Source of the DNA: an uncultured bacterium
GTDB taxonomy: Bacteria > Patescibacteriota > Microgenomatia > UBA1406 > GWC2-37-13
Length of the DNA: 15,450 nucleotides
NCBI GenBank assembly: GCA_937914905.1
Contig: CALESU010000119.1
Coordinates: 1-15,450, forward strand
Direction of reading: 5' to 3'
The translations under genes and the position numbers were made by a program. Below the pieces are notes generated by a model that was not told where the DNA came from, did no database searches, and saw only the letters and a list, made by a program, of their open reading frames with translations. Positions 1 to 5,683 of this stretch are shown here, in pieces. Position 1 is the first letter of the stretch; each line of letters starts with the position of its first letter.

Positions 1-559
1 TGGCAGTTACAAACAAAATATCTAGTTCTGCTCCAAAAAAATGAGAGATGATTGAGTACGTTCCCGCAACAACTAAAATGTCGTGCACAAGTGCAATGAC
101 GGCAGAAATGGCGTAATTGAAGCTACGAAATGCAAACGCGATATAAAGGAGTATTCCCACTACCGCGAGTGAGGCAGCGATTGCGGTTTTCCGCAACGTT
201 TCTGCACCGATCACAGGACCAACCGTTTCGGTTCGAATGACCGTAATTTTCGTTTGCAATGAGCTCTCAAGATCACGACGAAACGCAGCTTCTTCCTTCT
301 CGTTAAGAACTGAGGATTTTATCAGAACGACTTCCTTTGACTTCCATTCTATTTGTGGTGACTCCACACCAATTTTTTCTGCGCGTTTTTGGACGCTTGC
401 CTTTTCCACGACAGGAGAAAACCGATACTCAAGATTTGTACCTCCCACGAAGTCAATGGAGTAGGCATAACCCCACATAAAAATCGATGCGAGTCCGGTT
501 AGAATGACCGTTAATGAGATCGTCAAATACAGTTTCCAGTGTTGATAAAAATGAATCAT
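1..559 (-). CDS. secF: Protein translocase subunit SecF, N-terminal 186 residues (cut by window edge)
   Basis: SecF partners SecD in the inner membrane, where the pair uses the proton-motive force to help pull secreted proteins out of the SecYEG channel. I translated the minus strand from the ATG at 559; the frame is open to the window edge. Visible marks are a first membrane segment (about residues 11-30), the VDFVGGT-type motif just after it (here IDFVGGTNLEYRF, 36-47), an external domain to about residue 110, the ETVGPVIGAE stretch leading into the second membrane segment, and the conserved His-Asp pair (159-160) in ALVHDILVV. The start overlaps the secD stop by four bases (ATGA), so the two are translationally coupled, as expected for a 1:1 complex. 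No Shine-Dalgarno is seen. Roughly the last 110-130 residues lie outside the window. Identification is firm. Confidence 0.95.
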   Translation of the reverse strand, partial: MIHFYQHWKLYLTISLTVILTGLASIFMWGYAYSIDFVGGTNLEYRFSPVVEKASVQKRAEKIGVESPQIEWKSKEVVLIKSSVLNEKEEAAFRRDLESSLQTKITVIRTETVGPVIGAETLRKTAIAASLAVVGILLYIAFAFRSFNYAISAVIALVHDILVVAGTYSIISHFFGAELDILFVTA

Positions 560-1932
560 ACGTTTTTAGACTCCTTTTGATGCTCTACGTAAAATGTCTT
601 AATTAATCTTTTAGTGATAAATACTCCGGTAAATAAACTTGTTGCAACACCAAGCGCAAGAGTTAGAGCAAATCCTCGCACTAATCCAAATTGAGGCAAA
701 AACTCCCAATTGAGTGGATTAAACAGAATAAATGCTACAAGGAGCGTGGTGGTATTTGCATCTTTGATGGCGTCAATGGCACGACCAAACCCAAGCCGAA
801 TGGAAGATTCGAATGATTTACCTTTCTTTTGCTCTTCTTTGATTCGTTCGAAGATAAGTATGTTTGAATCAACAGCCATTCCGATGGAAAGGAGGAATCC
901 TGCAATTCCAGGAAGAGTCAGTACAACGGGGATTGCCTTGAATAAGGCGAAGGTAATGATGCCATAAATCATAAGACCAATGCTTGCAATGAGGCCTAAA
1001 CGGCCGTAATAGATAATCATAAATAGCATCACCATACTAATTCCTACAATCCCTGCAACCAAACTTCTTTGCACCTCTAAGGTTCCTAACGATGGTCCGA
1101 TACTTCGTTGCTCAACGATTTTTATTGGAAGTGGGAGAGCGCCTGAATTGATTGCCGTGGAAAGTTGTTTCGCATCTTCCACCGTGAATGATCCGGAGAT
1201 TACTGCATTACCATCTCGAATTTCCTGCTGAACAGTGGGGGCCGAAATAAGTATTTCATCGATAAATATGCCGACGGGTTTACTAATATTCCTTTTTGTT
1301 ATTGCCGCAAATCGCTTTCCGCCTTCTTTAGAAAATGCAAGTTGCACTTGAGGTTGTCCTGACTGAGGATCAAATACCACGGTTGCTTTTTTGACATCTT
1401 TTCCCGTGAGACCCGTTTCTTTTCCCAAACCCATAAAGATGAGCGATGCACTTTCTGTAGATTCCTTGGCGTCAGCTTCTCCTTGCTCTTTAAAATGAAG
1501 CTGAGCAGTTTGTCCAATAAGCTCAGATGCTTGAGACACGTCATAAACTCCGGGCATATCTACTTCTATTCGGTACACATTTCCCGATCTCACCGTCTTA
1601 ACGACTGGTTCAGAAACACCAAACATGTTTACTCTTCGCTCGATAATGTCTCGTGCAGAGTCTACTGCATCTTGAAGATCTTCCTGCTTAATAGACTTCG
1701 TATTCGTTTCAAAGACGAGATGACTCCCCCCGCGAAGATCCAAGCCCAGCTGGGTCTCAAACTCTTTACGGATTATGCGATCCCCAAACTGGAGATTGAG
1801 CTTCAAGGTGGGGATATACGTATCTACCGAATAAGAAAAAATGCGAAATTGGAGAGGAATGGGACGAGGCAATACAATCCACAACACAAGAAGAGAAACG
1901 ATAAATGTAAATGCGTAAGATAGGTATTTCAT
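556..1932 (-). CDS. secD: Protein translocase subunit SecD
   Basis: SecD, with SecF, forms the proton-driven membrane pump that assists Sec-dependent export. The protein has 458 residues, shorter than the roughly 600 of E. coli, as is common in small-genome bacteria. It has an N-terminal membrane segment (about 6-21), then the diagnostic LGLDLRGG motif (63-69), the RRVNMFGVSEPVV stretch (99-111), the external base domain with VDMPGV, the ISGSFTVEDAKQLSTAINSG linker (245-264), and a C-terminal block of five membrane segments. That block contains GIAGFLLSIGMAVDSNILIFERIKEE (342-367), with the conserved Asp355 of the proton-relay region, and the RAIDAIKDANTTT motif (384-396). It starts 13 nt after the preceding regulator gene and shares an ATGA overlap with secF, so all are probably one transcript. 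No Shine-Dalgarno is visible before its ATG. Confidence 0.97.
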   Translation of the reverse strand: MKYLSYAFTFIVSLLVLWIVLPRPIPLQFRIFSYSVDTYIPTLKLNLQFGDRIIRKEFETQLGLDLRGGSHLVFETNTKSIKQEDLQDAVDSARDIIERRVNMFGVSEPVVKTVRSGNVYRIEVDMPGVYDVSQASELIGQTAQLHFKEQGEADAKESTESASLIFMGLGKETGLTGKDVKKATVVFDPQSGQPQVQLAFSKEGGKRFAAITKRNISKPVGIFIDEILISAPTVQQEIRDGNAVISGSFTVEDAKQLSTAINSGALPLPIKIVEQRSIGPSLGTLEVQRSLVAGIVGISMVMLFMIIYYGRLGLIASIGLMIYGIITFALFKAIPVVLTLPGIAGFLLSIGMAVDSNILIFERIKEEQKKGKSFESSIRLGFGRAIDAIKDANTTTLLVAFILFNPLNWEFLPQFGLVRGFALTLALGVATSLFTGVFITKRLIKTFYVEHQKESKNV

Positions 1933-1945
1933 GATAACGTTTGGA

Positions 1946-2521
1946 TTATTTCAACAATTCTTCTTCTTGGCCCACCAACATGACTTTCGGATGCTTGAGA
2001 AACTTGCCAATAAAGGGATCGTTATTTTTTTTGCGGAATAAGAGTTCGTCTTCTGTCATTACGGTGTAATTGACATCCCAACCCAAATCTTCTTTTGAAG
2101 CCTGCATGATCGCTTCTACTTCTGGCAACACGACAATTCCCACAAAAAGAACATATATCTCATCTTCTTTTATGGGTTGTTTTTTAGAAAACTTGGTAGA
2201 AACGGCAATGAACTTCATTTTCCCTAACGTGCTCATATTTTGCGTGACCAGTTGAGCAAGAAGAGTCTCTCGGGTAAAAATGCGCAAAAACTCATCGTAT
2301 AGCGGGAAATATTTATTGAGTGAGTAAAAAACTTTGTTCATTCTGCGCTCACGGGTCAATACCTTTGCGTCATGAAGGATATCTAGCTCTCGTTTCACTG
2401 CATTTACCTCTTCGTCTGTGATTCGCACAATTTCTCGCAGGTAATAGGTTTTGTCCACGCCATGGAAATACAATCGAAGAATTTTTCTGCGGACTTTCGA
2501 TGGAATGAGTTGATCGAGCAT
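1946..2521 (-). CDS. Winged-helix DNA-binding protein with degenerate nucleotidyltransferase-like C-terminal domain
   Basis: Probable transcription regulator of a two-domain type common in Candidate Phyla Radiation genomes. Residues about 5-70 resemble an ArsR/MarR-like winged helix: REIVRITDEEVNAVKRELDILHDAKVLTRERR gives helix-turn-helix plus recognition helix, and MNKVFYSLN the wing. Residues about 85-190 resemble a MNT-type nucleotidyltransferase fold, with the family-like tail DVNYTVMTEDELLFRKKNNDPF and the closing strand KVMLVG. The catalytic Gly-Ser ... Asp-x-Asp signature expected near residues 106-126 is absent (FIAVSTKFSKKQPIKEDEIYVLFVG there). I therefore infer it binds but does not transfer nucleotides, or is purely structural. 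It sits between the DUF3048 gene (29 nt upstream) and secD (13 nt downstream), so it could control this operon. The specific target is unknown. Domain assignment is by eye from motifs. Confidence 0.75.
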   Translation of the reverse strand: MLDQLIPSKVRRKILRLYFHGVDKTYYLREIVRITDEEVNAVKRELDILHDAKVLTRERRMNKVFYSLNKYFPLYDEFLRIFTRETLLAQLVTQNMSTLGKMKFIAVSTKFSKKQPIKEDEIYVLFVGIVVLPEVEAIMQASKEDLGWDVNYTVMTEDELLFRKKNNDPFIGKFLKHPKVMLVGQEEELLK

Positions 2522-2550
2522 AGAAACAGTTAGAGTTGTGATAGGTTTAT

Positions 2551-3705
2551 TTAGTAAGTAACTTCATTTCCTGTTGGTAATACGGAAATCCATACTTGTC
2601 CGCGGACAAGTTCCACTTCTTTTCCTTTTTCGTCATAAAATCGCATCATATCTGTTGCTTTTGGCTTTTTCCATGTGCCTTCAATTGCTGCACCATTCTG
2701 GAAAATGAGCGCTTTATTGGTACCTACAACTTCGTACAACATGTGTTGACCTCCTTCATACCCATCATTCGCCACACTCTCTTTTGCAAATGCAACAATG
2801 ACGTTTGATGATTCAAGTTGTGTGTCGGTGTTGTTGTCTAAATGAGGTTTGCCTCCGTTTGCTCGCTTGTACGTGTTGGTCTTTGCATCATATGCCCATA
2901 CCACGTTGTAGTCAGAAGAGATGCCATTTGACCAAAATCCATAGGAAATGGCGGTTGTAGCTTTTGCAGATGTGTTTGGAGACCCATCTTGAAAACTCCA
3001 TGGTTTCCATGATTCATCCCATGCTACCCCGTCCTCGTCTTGATGTGCTAATTTTCGATTCTTTTTTGCATACTCCCACAGCTTTTGAGTATTGGTATAA
3101 ACAGTATGCTCTGTGGCTCTTCCGGGAAGCCTATCATAGTCTCTCCAATAATTGGGGAAAGGCACTGCGAATTGATCCATATCATTATATCCATACCATT
3201 TGAGCTTTTTAATTTCCCCCAATGCGTCCGCAGGACCGGGAGTATTTGCCCCACCCACATGCCCATACAGAGGGTTTTCGCCATATCCCTGAAGCAACCG
3301 AATGAAGTACATGCGTGCCGAACGGACCGATCCTACAATTTTGGGTTCTTCGCAAAGATACAATGCAAGAAATCGAGTAATACCACCTTCTGCCACTGCC
3401 TCGTGAATAATATCAGCTTGGGATATTCCGGACTGAGGCCGTGCCTCGATATTATTTTGTACCATGATTCCCAACGGCCTGCGCGTTTCCCATTTTGCTT
3501 GTTGTTTTTTTGAATAGAGCTTCCCATTCAAAGGGCACTCTTCAGTCTTCGGATCTGTATCAACTCCGGGAGCTCCATTTCCGTTTGTGGGTGCGGTAGT
3601 AGTCTGTGACGTAATACTGTTTGACCGTGAAAAAAATGCGTATGAACCCCAACTTGAGAGCACATATAAGATAACAACTATTCCAATAGCAACAGTTCGA
3701 TTCAT
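2551..3705 (-). CDS. DUF3048 (YerB-like) extracytoplasmic protein
   Basis: The family is named for the Bacillus lipoprotein YerB, and its biochemical role is not established. The 384-residue protein has an N-terminal membrane anchor or uncleaved signal (about 4-25), then a Thr/Pro/Gly/Asn-rich linker (30-58), so the rest should face outside the membrane. The N-terminal DUF3048 domain is recognised by RRPLGIMVQNNIEARPQSGI followed by DIIHEAVAEGGITRFLALY (98-116) and GSVRSARMYF. The C-terminal DUF3048_C part is seen in the VAFAKE and GTWKKP segments and in the MMRFYDEKGKEVELVRGQVWISVLP end (about 349-376). Unlike YerB there is no lipobox cysteine. Two cysteines (57 and 118) could pair outside the cell. 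A weak GAGAG lies 6 nt before ATG. The gene leads a minus-strand operon that runs into secD-secF. The promoter at 3869-3897 leaves a leader of roughly 155 nt. Confidence 0.9.
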   Translation of the reverse strand: MNRTVAIGIVVILYVLSSWGSYAFFSRSNSITSQTTTAPTNGNGAPGVDTDPKTEECPLNGKLYSKKQQAKWETRRPLGIMVQNNIEARPQSGISQADIIHEAVAEGGITRFLALYLCEEPKIVGSVRSARMYFIRLLQGYGENPLYGHVGGANTPGPADALGEIKKLKWYGYNDMDQFAVPFPNYWRDYDRLPGRATEHTVYTNTQKLWEYAKKNRKLAHQDEDGVAWDESWKPWSFQDGSPNTSAKATTAISYGFWSNGISSDYNVVWAYDAKTNTYKRANGGKPHLDNNTDTQLESSNVIVAFAKESVANDGYEGGQHMLYEVVGTNKALIFQNGAAIEGTWKKPKATDMMRFYDEKGKEVELVRGQVWISVLPTGNEVTY

Positions 3706-3862
3706 AAAATTCTCTCAAATTGATAACGTCACACCTCACTCCCGTGCACCTAGCATCATTGTAATATACTCTCTCGCGTAACGGTGAATGAAAATGTGAA
3801 TACCGGTGAGAATGTGAACGTATCTGAGCATTCAGCTCACAAGAAAGCCACAATCTCAATGA
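3706..3862 (-). other. Long untranslated leader of the DUF3048-secDF operon
   Basis: This is the stretch between the inferred transcription start of the 3869-3897 promoter and the DUF3048 ATG. No reading frame of note is seen. On the minus strand it holds a small hairpin (TGAGC-tgaat-GCTCA, near 3830-3845), a run of imperfect TTCACATT/TTCACC repeats, and a second -10-like TACAAT (3763 to 3758) that could give a shorter leader of about 45 nt. I do not recognise a known riboswitch or structured RNA. A regulatory leader is an inference from length only. Confidence 0.3.
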
Positions 3863-3868
3863 CTGCTC

Positions 3869-3897
3869 ATTGTACCCTCTTGCATATGGGCTGTCAA
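3869..3897 (-). promoter_or_regulatory. Consensus sigma70-type promoter for the DUF3048-HTH-secDF operon
   Basis: On the minus strand there is a perfect -35 TTGACA (3897 to 3892), a 17-nt spacer, and a TACAAT -10 (3874 to 3869), which is five of six to consensus. This is the best classical promoter in the window. It points at the DUF3048 gene and lies next to the divergent small gene on the plus strand, so the two start regions share about 25 bp. Transcription should begin near 3862. Confidence 0.7.
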
Positions 3898-3916
3898 TAT
3901 GATTAAATGTCAGGAT

Positions 3917-4225
3917 ATGCCACGCAAGACTAGAAAGCATAAGTTGGATGCATCTCACCGAAGAGTCTTCCTTCAACCGAAACACCGCGATATGGTGATA
4001 TCTGAAGAGTCGGTGCCGGCGTTTACATCCCCTATTTCTTATACTGTTCCCGATCTAGAAACCCGGCAACTTCCGGAAGAGTCCAAACAAATCATCGCCC
4101 CATTTCTTTCTCACGACTTATCGAAATCATTAATTCTCGCGTTTGCTATCATTTCAATCCAGATGGGCATCTATATGGCAGAAAAAGCAGGTTATATCGA
4201 TATCACTTCGTTATTTACATTTTAA
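3917..4225 (+). CDS. Small conserved-type one-pass membrane protein
   Basis: Unnamed protein of 102 residues. The N-terminus is strongly basic (PRKTRKHK), the middle is polar, and one hydrophobic helix near residues 74-93 (LSKSLILAFAIISIQMGIYM) is followed by a short tail, so it is probably a small anchored protein with its basic N-terminus in the cytoplasm. I recall small proteins of this build (basic head, then a 'KDL.KTLIL' helix) as common unnamed genes in CPR genomes, but I know no function. I chose ATG 3917 over the in-frame ATG at 3899 because the basic MPRKT start looks like a natural N-terminus and because 3899 falls inside the divergent promoter. A TATGAT sequence at 3898-3903 could be a -10 for a nearly leaderless mRNA, without a good -35. 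It is followed after 22 nt by another small gene. Confidence 0.65.
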   Translation: MPRKTRKHKLDASHRRVFLQPKHRDMVISEESVPAFTSPISYTVPDLETRQLPEESKQIIAPFLSHDLSKSLILAFAIISIQMGIYMAEKAGYIDITSLFTF

Positions 4226-4228
4226 TGG

Positions 4229-4238
4229 AAAGGAGGTG
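4229..4238 (+). promoter_or_regulatory. Strong Shine-Dalgarno (AAAGGAGGTG), the only one in the window
   Basis: AAAGGAGGTG lies in the 22-nt gap between the two small genes, with 11 nt from the end of GGAGG to the ATG at 4248. It fixes that start codon. Directly between it and the ATG is an inverted repeat, GTGTC-AC-GACAC (4236-4247), which could fold or bind a protein to tune translation. All the other starts I examined lack a motif of this quality. Confidence 0.8.
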
Positions 4239-4247
4239 TCACGACAC

Positions 4248-4442
4248 ATGGATAAAATTGAATTTTATGACGTAAAAAACCGAAAAAAGGTTTCAGTAGA
4301 AGCTTCAGCAGTGGAAAAAGTCACTTATGAACGCGAATCAAAAGACGGTAAAAAGCAAGTCAGATACGCACTCAAGGCAGTCAAGGATGGAGTTAAACTG
4401 ACCAAATTCGTCAATAAGGAAACATGGGATGGCATAAAATAA
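4248..4442 (+). CDS. Small basic conserved-type protein, function unknown
   Basis: A 64-residue soluble protein, rich in Lys and Val, opening with a KIEFYDVKNRKKVSVEAS stretch and continuing with alternating beta-strand-like segments (VTYERES, QVRYALKAVKDG, VKLTKFVNKE). This suggests a small beta-rich fold with a basic surface, possibly nucleic-acid binding, but that is only inference. I recall short 'FYDVK.RKKV' proteins as frequent unnamed genes in CPR and related small genomes and know no assigned role. The start is well fixed by the Shine-Dalgarno at 4229-4238; earlier in-frame ATG codons would overlap the upstream gene. The strong ribosome site suggests a highly translated protein. The stop codon sits in a weak hairpin followed by a T-rich run. 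Confidence 0.7.
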   Translation: MDKIEFYDVKNRKKVSVEASAVEKVTYERESKDGKKQVRYALKAVKDGVKLTKFVNKETWDGIK

Positions 4443-4464
4443 TATGCTTTCTGTTTCTTTTTTT
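4432..4464 (+). terminator. Possible weak intrinsic terminator of the small-gene pair
   Basis: GCATA (4432-4436) pairs with TATGC (4443-4447) around a 6-nt loop that contains the stop codon of the upstream gene. A T-rich tail (TTTCTGTTTCTTTTTTT) runs to 4464. The stem is short and AU-rich, so stability is doubtful, but the position between convergent genes and the U-tract fit a terminator. Confidence 0.35.
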
Positions 4465-4473
4465 CGAATAACC

Positions 4474-5025
4474 TTACTCAACGAGCTCAAATGTATGAAT
4501 TTTTTCGTATATTGGGTTCGTTGATGTGGTTATAGCCTCATAAAGCACGATCTCTTGAGTTAAGAAATCAATCTCCGGTTGCGTCTGCTTTAATTTCTTT
4601 TTGAGATGAAAATACTGCTGTTTTGAAGGTAATTTGTATTGTGCAAGGGTGATATGGGGCTTATATTCTTGTTCTTCTAAACCTTTTTCTCTTTTGGAAA
4701 AATACTCAGAAAGATTTGTCCGAATATTTTCTAACTGTTTACTTCGTAAAAACTCCAGATAAAGAGTGATCCCCTTACCTACCAGAATTCTACTTTCTTG
4801 ACCAGTTAAATAAATGGGTGGTATTGCATACACAGAACGAGATATGGCCTCAATAATATATGGCAAGGTATCCTTCTCACGCTCACCTAAGTTCTTAACA
4901 GTTATGTGGTATGTTGGTTCGGAAGTCCATGAAAAGTAGGGATAATCTCCACGAATTTTTGCATAGCATTCGATTATAGTTTGTTGGATTGGTTCGGGGA
5001 CGGGAACCGCAAGAATTAGTTTCAT
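4474..5025 (-). CDS. thpR: 2H phosphoesterase, LigT/ThpR (RNA 2',3'-cyclic phosphodiesterase) family
   Basis: Members of this family hydrolyse 2',3'-cyclic phosphates or related RNA ends, and some also ligate 2'-5' linkages. The 183-residue protein carries both signature His-x-Thr motifs, YHITVKNLG (His40, Thr42) and YKPHITLAQY (His124, Thr126), at the usual spacing of about 84 residues. The N-terminal strand MKLILAVPVPEPI matches the family's 'FiAi.lp..i' opening. The start at 5025 is chosen because it begins this strand and overlaps the upstream stop by ATGA. The frame extends further upstream, but that part reads as the neighbour gene's 3' end. It is coupled to a nucleotidyltransferase-fold gene. 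Real substrate is unknown: RNA ends are the family expectation, but CPR members are untested as far as I know. Confidence 0.88.
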   Translation of the reverse strand: MKLILAVPVPEPIQQTIIECYAKIRGDYPYFSWTSEPTYHITVKNLGEREKDTLPYIIEAISRSVYAIPPIYLTGQESRILVGKGITLYLEFLRSKQLENIRTNLSEYFSKREKGLEEQEYKPHITLAQYKLPSKQQYFHLKKKLKQTQPEIDFLTQEIVLYEAITTSTNPIYEKIHTFELVE

Positions 5026-5480
5026 ATAAATTTTGATGATGAAAATTGAGGAAATAATACTGACGCTTCTTGAACTGTTGCACCGACTAGCTTCGCACAC
5101 GCTTGCTTCTTTTGTAAATGAGGATCACCCGCTGTGACGGCAATGACTGAAGGTTTGATATGCTTCACCAACTCTTCGTATCCCGACTCTGATGGAAAAT
5201 GGGGAAGAAGGATAACTCCGTCAACAAAACGCATACTGCTAAGAATGCGTGCTCGCTCCATCTGAGTATGTGCAGGAGTGCGAGCTTTAGTTTTTTGAAT
5301 AAATGCGTCTGATTCAAGTGCAACAACCAAAACGTCTCCCCGTTTTCGAGCCTCTGACAGAAACGAATAGTGACCAAAATGGATCAAGTCAAAACATCCA
5401 CCAACCAACACAATATTCTTGCCGGCAAAAAGCCTTACAAAATCTGCTAAATCGGCATATTCCTTTATTGGGGATTCCAT
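5022..5480 (-). CDS. Cytidylyltransferase-like (HxGH) nucleotidyltransferase
   Basis: A 152-residue protein of the HIGH-superfamily nucleotidyltransferases related to the RfaE C-terminal domain and TagD glycerol-3-phosphate cytidylyltransferase, which activate small phosphorylated molecules with CTP or ATP. The phosphate-binding motif is clear: VLVGGCFDLIHFGHYSFLSEA, with His34-x-Gly-His37. The later MERARILSSMRFVDGVILL segment (74-92, Glu75-Arg76) replaces the usual nucleotide-binding ER..iL motif. The SSSKFI tail is like the S-T-T/S-x-I end of the family. Length is normal for a stand-alone domain. Substrate cannot be told from sequence; a lipid or sugar head-group activator is plausible. 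It leads an operon with the 2H phosphoesterase (ATGA overlap) and has an extended -10 six nt before its ATG, so it is probably read from a leaderless mRNA. Confidence 0.85.
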   Translation of the reverse strand: MESPIKEYADLADFVRLFAGKNIVLVGGCFDLIHFGHYSFLSEARKRGDVLVVALESDAFIQKTKARTPAHTQMERARILSSMRFVDGVILLPHFPSESGYEELVKHIKPSVIAVTAGDPHLQKKQACAKLVGATVQEASVLFPQFSSSKFI

Positions 5481-5486
5481 ACTACA

Positions 5487-5495
5487 ACTATACCA
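5487..5495 (-). promoter_or_regulatory. Extended -10 promoter, leaderless start of the nucleotidyltransferase operon
   Basis: The minus strand reads TGG-TATAGT, an extended -10 with the TG pair one base upstream of the hexamer. Six bases separate it from the ATG at 5480, which places the transcription start on or next to the start codon. No good -35 is found at 16-18 nt, which is usual for extended -10 promoters. No Shine-Dalgarno is present on this strand. Confidence 0.5.
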
Positions 5496-5539
5496 GGAGG
5501 AAAAGCTAAGCTTGCTAATTTACTTTTTAGAACGAAACT

Positions 5540-5561
5540 TCCCGACGAGTTAATGTCGGGA
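5540..5561. repeat. Short dyad TCCCGAC / GTCGGGA
   Basis: A perfect 7-bp inverted repeat with an 8-nt AT-rich centre, in the region between divergent genes, just before the larger palindromic element. It could be a binding site for a dimeric regulator of either gene, or part of the same repeat family. No T-run follows on either side, so a terminator is unlikely. Confidence 0.5.
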
Positions 5562-5570
5562 GAGTACTTC

Positions 5571-5630
5571 TTGTCATCCCGCACTTGATGCGGGATCCAG
5601 TCTGGATTCCCGTTTTCACGGGAATGACAA
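5571..5630. repeat. 60-bp nested palindromic element (REP/dRS3-like)
   Basis: Outer arms TTGTCAT and ATGACAA (7 bp, perfect) enclose two perfect hairpins. One is ATCCCGCA-cttga-TGCGGGAT (5576-5596). The other is ATTCCC-8 nt-GGGAAT (5606-5625). Between them ATCCAG-T-CTGGAT (5595-5607) offers a competing fold. The second hairpin matches the ATTCCC-N8-GGGAAT form I remember for the Neisseria dRS3 repeat, and closely similar 'GTCATTCCCGC...GCGGGAATCCAG' elements are scattered in many bacterial genomes. It is probably a non-autonomous mobile or REP-like repeat. Only one copy is visible here, so dispersal is inferred. Confidence 0.7.
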
Positions 5631-5683
5631 TGGATTAACGAGATAGCTTCGACGAATTAGAAATTGATTGGACAACATTCGTA

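Noticed and set aside
237..464. 75-residue plus-strand open frame
   Set aside because: It lies antisense to secF, whose translation shows clear family motifs.
3085..3513. 142-residue plus-strand open frame opposite the DUF3048 gene
   Set aside because: It is the antisense of a firmly identified coding region, has no family likeness and an unusual residue mix. The same applies to the frames at 1483-1923 (opposite secD), 9216-9701 (opposite aspS) and 3560-3985.
5026..5100. Longer N-terminus for the 2H phosphoesterase
   Set aside because: The added residues are encoded by the 3' end of the nucleotidyltransferase gene, and the ATGA overlap at 5022-5025 gives the standard first strand.
5493..5503. 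Shine-Dalgarno-like AGGAGGAAAAG on the plus strand
   Set aside because: The only nearby start is a TTG opening a frame of about a dozen codons. The sequence is better explained as part of the minus-strand extended -10 region.
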